Shown piece by piece: positions 8,140 through 11,782 of a stretch of 11,782 nt of DNA. The stretch is from Gymnopus androsaceus JB14 (taxonomy: Eukaryota; Basidiomycota; Agaricomycetes; Agaricales; Omphalotaceae), in assembly GCA_009733575.1 (NCBI GenBank), contig ML770287.1:1-11782 (forward strand). Reading direction: 5' to 3'. The position numbers and the translations under genes are program-made. The number at the start of each line of letters is the position of its first letter. The first letter of the stretch is position 1. The notes below the pieces were generated by a model. The model saw nothing but the letters and a program-made list of their open reading frames with translations. It had not been told where the DNA came from and made no database searches.

Positions 8140-8185
8140 GCTTTAGCCTGCGGCGCCGGTTGAGCAAAAAAATAAAATAAAATAT

Positions 8186-8272
8186 TACTGCACAGTACGG
8201 TAATCAAACGCACATGGAGTGAGACATATTATGCACCAAACTAGCAATATAACCATTATACTATCAAGCAGT
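8186..8272 (-). tRNA. Decayed tRNA-like sequence (pseudogene or SINE head)
   Basis: On the minus strand, a canonical A-box TAGTATAATGGTTA is followed about 45 bp later by a B-box-like GTTTGATTACC. The T stem GTGCG/CGTAC pairs around a 9-nt loop rather than 7. The ends ACTGC and GCAGT are complementary over 5 bp. GTTTGA in place of the usual GTTCGA is what a CpG to TpG change would give. T-runs (T4, T4, T7) follow at 8166-8182 as a possible Pol III stop. The anticodon arm is not resolved, so this is probably not a working tRNA. Confidence 0.4.
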
Positions 8273-8710
8273 TTATTGGTTGTGCTGTAACTACGTTATA
8301 GCCCTTCTGACAGGTCACGTAATTTACGAACCGGCTTGATTTCCGAAAACGGTAGTCACATGTATGGGGCAGTTGGTCAAAACCTTACACGCAGACCGTG
8401 AAAGAACAATGAACTTCAATGGCGGCCAGCATTCTTCTTACTCACCTCCAGTGGCCCTCAGTGGAGTCCACTGCAGTGAAACTTTGATATTGAACAAACA
8501 GTGAAAGCCAGTGGCTTTTGCCGTTTGTTAGTTTTTCTACTCTACATTAATCTCAATATTCAAAAGACTACGGCAAAGAAGGCGTAACAGCACCAGTTTA
8601 CATCGTACAATATAAAAGTCATTGGAAGTCACCAATATTTACCTTTCCTGCGCTCAAAATTCCAATGAAAAGCGTTGACCCTCAACCAAAGAATGAGCGG
8701 AGAGACAGTG
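8273..8710. other. Unassigned stretch before the tandem array
   Basis: No gene recognised. It holds GGGGCAGTTGG at 8366-8376 (inverted partner in the fold-back spacer) and several isolated GTGAAA, CAGTGG and GAAAGTC-like words. These suggest older, more decayed copies of the array that follows. Confidence 0.35.
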
Positions 8711-9085
8711 AAAGTCAATGAAAGTCACTACCTATAATGGGCAAAATCATCAAAAGTGAGCTGCCATAGCAGGTGAAAGTCAGCGAGAGTCAATGGAGAA
8801 GTTGACAACATTCACATATAATGAGTGAGAACCTCAATGGTCTCCATTGAGCTGGTTGTGCTATAGGAGCTAAAGTCAGCGAAAGTCAATGGAAAAACAA
8901 TGATGTCCACCTCCAGGAACTAACAATGTCAATGACTTTCACTGCAGTCAGTCAGCCATGGGATACAAAAGTCAGCGGAAGTCAATGGAAGAACAATGAT
9001 GTTCAACAACGATGATGGCTTGCATTGTCGTTAGCCTGCCGTATGAGGCAAAAGTCAACGAAAGCCAGCGGAGAATCAACATCTA
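8711..9085 (+). repeat. Degenerate AAAGTCAGCG tandem array with 96-bp register
   Basis: The word AAAGTCARCG/AAAGTCAATG starts at 8711, 8776, 8872, 8968 and 9051, giving spacings of 65, 96, 96 and 83 bp. The best pair, 8872-8909 and 8968-9005, differs at 3 of 38 bases. Within each unit the GAAAGTCAATGG word is itself a near repeat of the first ten bases. An inverted copy (GTCAATGACTTTCACTGCAG) lies near 8928. No coding frame follows the repeats. Confidence 0.65.
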
Positions 9086-9688
9086 CCTGTTCAGATGGGA
9101 AAAGCAAAAGTGCGAAGGGTCGACTGTAAGTTGGCCAGCGCATGGGGAAGTGTGGCAGCAGCGGGAACCGGTACATGTGCATTCGGAATGAAGATGCGAC
9201 AGTGGATGCTGAGGCAGCAGTAGAGCGAGCAGTTTGATCTTGTTCTACAGAGGACAAGTTAGATATGTCCACACATCTATGAGAATAACATACCCTGCTT
9301 GACGTTGCTTTCTCCGGTCTCTCTCATTCCCTGTCCTTTCTCTCTCTCGTCTGCTTTCCTTGTCATTTTCTGCGGCAGAAGTGACTGTCGTGATTATCGA
9401 TCCATTGGATTCGGATACGTTTTGTGCTCCGGCGAGAACATGGATTTCATCGATGAAGATGATGGAGGGTTTGGATTTTCGGGCTATCTAGATGAGTTGT
9501 TGGCGAGCCTATAAACTACTGTATAGTTCGCAATGCTCGGAAAGCTTCGCTAAAAATGAGGTTAGTATGAAATGGAGGGGAATTGACATGGAAAGAAGCG
9601 CACGCGGAAGAAGAGAAGGAGTAGTTTTATGCGCTCTACAACAGTTTTCATTAATATAGAACAATCAAGGAGCAAAAAGAACGTACCC
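9086..9688. other. Unassigned stretch with a CT-rich tract and small open frames
   Basis: A CT-rich stretch at about 9305-9360 resembles a fungal promoter leader. It precedes a short frame with ATG at 9439 that encodes an acidic 24-residue peptide (MDFIDEDDGG... DELLASL) ending at 9514. I do not recognise it and it may be chance. The minus-strand frame at 9003-9272 overlaps repeat sequence and has no recognisable domain. Confidence 0.2.
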
Positions 9689-10014
9689 AGTTGCATGCTT
9701 GTCTATACCAGAAGCCTCCGCTTTGGTATCCTCAGCTGCCCTGTCAGCGCTGTTTTGTGGTGATACATGCAGGTCAGGTGTTTTGGCACTGTATCAAACC
9801 CTGAAATTGCAGGTCACTCTGAAGGAAATTGTCGTTGTTAGAGTCATTGATAAAGCCTTTAACTATTGCGAGGAGTTGTGTTGTCGTTGGATTCTGAGCA
9901 TTGCCAGTCCAGCCGAAGGCCTGTGCAATTTCGACCAGGTCATTCCTATTGCGACTGTTATTGAAAGGACCTTTGCGGACCTTTAAGAGGTCGGAGCTGG
10001 GACTCAGAATCCAT
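9689..10014 (-). pseudogene. Remnant of a SAP-like domain protein gene
   Basis: On the minus strand an ATG at 10014 opens MDSESQLRPLKGP, then an AAAGGTCC word repeats with a 10-bp period (plus-strand GGACCTTT at 9967 and 9977), shifting the frame. The reading resumes as NRNDLVEIAQAFGW, TTTQLLAIVKGFI and SDLQFQGLIQ. The pattern of two amphipathic helices with L-x-E-I-A and T-x-x-Q-L-L-x-x-V-K resembles SAP or related DNA-binding helix-extension-helix modules. A second shift near 9775 leads to an Ala/Asp/Lys-rich stretch (HVSPQNSADRAAEDTKAE) ending at a possible donor GTACGT near 9690. With two frame breaks it is likely dead. The family assignment is tentative; a transposon origin is possible. 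Confidence 0.4.
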
Positions 10015-10267
10015 GAAGAAGGCTTGCAATAAAAATGTCGGGAGCCAACGAGGAGGATCACGATTACCAAGCACAAAATGACTCGAAGAAAAAACATTTC
10101 ATTGCGCCCAACGATTCCCGACATGAAAAACAGTGAGGATCAACGTTTGAGGCAAGCCAAAAAGAAAAGCGCTGACGGCTAGACTCGCGGCGCCAGTTCC
10201 GTTCGGTCGCCACCTATTTCAAATAAATTTGAAATGCGCTTTGACAGCTCAGTTGGCTCCCGAAGGA
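10015..10267. other. Stretch with short inverted repeats, no gene
   Basis: ATGTCGGGA at 10035-10043 pairs with TCCCGACAT at 10116-10124. A near-perfect palindrome ATTTCAAAT, AA, ATTTGAAAT lies at 10216-10235, just outside the inverted-repeat element. A minus-strand frame that begins at 10124 runs into the SAP-like remnant, but its hydrophobic start is probably untranslated sequence. Confidence 0.4.
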
Positions 10268-11157
10268 CTGGGAACCACTTGCAGTCACTAATAGAGTCAC
10301 AAATTTGTGACTTTAACTTAGCGAAATTTCGCTTCGAGAAATCTGAGTTTTTGGTGCGGAACTCTGTCCCCCGCCATGACCCTTATAAAATTATTATAGA
10401 TGGACTTTTATCATCTCATAGAGTTAGAATATCCATATTGTAGAGGTATAAGATGAAAAATACATGCATGGGATGAGATATTGCCCAAAATGACACAAAA
10501 TCCAGCGATGTTGATGTGATTTTTGCCCAAGCAAATCTCGGAGTAAGTCCAGAAGATATTGGGGGTATTTCGTGATCGAAATTAGCATCGTATCTGAAAT
10601 AAGAGTGTTTTAGAGCGAGAAAAACCGAATATTGATGCAAAAATCACCGAAAATCCAGTATAATGAAGTCAGATGAGGTCGGAACAGGCTTAAAATAAGA
10701 AAAATAGACTTACCAGAGTATGGAAAGGTTATATCGAAGATTGAAACAATCCTTCCTTACCTTGACATTGAATGAGAGTGAATATTGTGCTCTTCAGCAC
10801 CATAAATTGTCAATGATTGAGTCGGAAAGCACTTAATTACCTTGTATTTATCTGTATGAGCTTACCATGATCCAGAGATACAGAATGAAGCATTGAGATC
10901 CCAAATTTGGGCTCAATATTACCTGGACAGTACAAGATTGCTGCCGAATTGCTGCAGCAAGCTCAATTCACTTAAAAGGGCTGTAAATGACAATATTTGT
11001 GAGCAAGACTCATAAGCACTTTATAAATTACCTTTTTGCAGTCAGGAAGAGGGAGGACAGGCGATTCATGCAGCGGTAGTGGTGGGGAGAAATCAAAATT
11101 TCGCCATGTTAAAGTCACAAATTTGTGACCCTACTAGTGACTGCAAGTGGTGCCCAG
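10268..11157. mobile_element. Non-autonomous inverted-repeat element (about 890 bp)
   Basis: The ends 10268-10334 and 11091-11157 are inverted copies of 67 bp differing at 7 positions. Each contains CCACTTGCAGTCACTA and a perfect 16-bp palindrome GTCACAAATTTGTGAC (10296-10311 and 11114-11129). The interior is AT-rich and carries no transposase frame. I could not find a convincing target duplication at any end choice, so exact limits are uncertain and the superfamily is not assigned. On the minus strand the interior contains AGGTAA/TGGTAAG donor-like words and at least one well-formed short intron candidate (about 10983-11033: GTAATT, CTCAC, ATTTACAG). Confidence 0.65.
10900..10911. repeat. 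Palindrome inside the 890-bp element
   Basis: CCCAAATTTGGG is a perfect 12-bp palindrome. It is extended by ATTGAG on the left and CTCAAT on the right with a 2-nt bulge, so 10893-10918 could form a hairpin. Confidence 0.6.
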
Positions 11158-11782
11158 CCGTTTCCAGAGGAAGCCTCGCGTAGCCGGCTGACCGTTGATC
11201 GCATCAACATCTGGAAGCGGGTGGGGACGAGCCTAGCTGACGGCCACTGATTGCTGGCGGACCATTGATGTTCACCGATGAACTTTCTAACTCCGGGTAA
11301 ATAACTCCTATCGATCGGACTTTTGGCGCCCAGACTCCCTTTAGGGCTTTTCCTGGTTCAGATTTCTTCACCCCTTTATTTCATTGTTCAAGTCATTGCA
11401 CACCTTTCGAGCTCGATGCGCATCTACAATATTCCTTCTTCTAAAAGTTGTAGACCGTGAATGTCGCTCATGTAATTTTACTCGGTCGCGACAAACGGGA
11501 TCGGATACTAGTTGAACGGGATCGGATAGTTCAGACTAGACCAAAAGATCGAAGCTATGCTTACCTCTTCAAGGCATGAAAGAAGTTGAAACTTGACCGA
11601 AGCTTCGACGCTGCATGCTCTCAGTGCGTATTCCTGTTTTATCCGCAGGTTCCAATCTTTCATTTAATGTCTCACATTTTAGTTCATTCACAGAGCTCCT
11701 GCCTGCTCCTGCATCGTGACGCATTTCCTGCGCATCTCGCAAATAACAAAATTGTGCTACTGCGTCTGTCAATCTGCTGCTT
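11158..11782. other. Unassigned right end of the window
   Basis: No gene I can defend. A 14-bp direct repeat AACGGGATCGGATA lies at 11494-11507 and 11515-11528 with a 21-bp period. A minus-strand frame is open over 11569-11772. An alternative minus-strand reading from ATG at 11663 ends at a good donor (GAG before GTAAGC at 11565). Either could be the start of a gene leaving the window or chance. Confidence 0.25.

Noticed and set aside
9439..9514. Small acidic peptide gene after a CT-rich leader
   Set aside because: 24 codons only, no family recognised, and CT-rich tracts are common by chance; kept only as a note in the unassigned stretch.
9774..10124. Minus-strand protein starting with a hydrophobic segment, possibly a signal peptide, joined to the SAP-like part
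   Set aside because: The upstream 40 residues are joined only across the 10-bp duplication; the ATG at 10014 gives a better start if that duplication is secondary.
10268..11157. CACTA-type transposon because the ends contain CACTTGCAGTCACTA
   Set aside because: The ends do not begin exactly with CACTA, and no 2-3-bp target duplication is found at that boundary.
11565..11663. Minus-strand first exon of 33 codons ending at GAG before GTAAGC
   Set aside because: Only one donor-like site and a short unrecognised peptide support it; no downstream exon can be identified.
1..11782. CRISPR array, bacterial operon or phage content
   Set aside because: No regularly spaced identical direct repeats with unique spacers, no operon-like gene packing, and spliceosomal introns are plainly present.

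Overview
The window looks like a transposon-rich, gene-poor stretch of a filamentous fungus, most likely a basidiomycete (Agaricomycetes). The evidence is a transposase gene with ten short GT-AG introns of about 46-112 bp, a BED-hAT architecture familiar from mushroom genomes, and a heavy load of decayed repeats. No bacterial operon signals are present. I see no clearly intact host protein-coding gene; almost everything recognisable is a mobile element, a repeat or a broken gene.

Layout. 1-309: unassigned. 310-411: an intron-bearing tRNA or tRNA-like gene with a Pol III T-run. 615-2146: two tandem units that share nearly identical ends but have different middles; each middle has a TATA-like box and the second also holds a degenerate minisatellite. 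2697-3414: a decayed leucine-rich, F-box-like gene. 3586-7035: a complete hAT DNA transposon with 17-bp terminal inverted repeats and a perfect 8-bp target duplication; its 11-exon transposase has one in-frame stop and one frameshift. 7468-8139: a GC-rich fold-back structure of four hairpin-centred units in ++-- order. 8186-8272: a second, decayed tRNA-like sequence on the minus strand. 8711-9085: a degenerate repeat array with a 96-bp register. 9689-10014: a minus-strand remnant of a SAP-like gene. 10268-11157: an 890-bp element with 67-bp inverted ends and no transposase. 11158-11782: unassigned.

The theme joining the regions is decay at CpG. In the two repeat pairs at 615-2146, 21 of 22 substitutions fall at positions explained by CpG changing to TpG or CpA. 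In the transposase, three arginine codons at conserved places have become stop, Trp or Gln, each as a CpG transition would produce. This fits cytosine methylation and deamination acting on repeats. The least described items are the fold-back hairpin array, the 890-bp inverted-repeat element, and the tandem units with shared ends and different middles.
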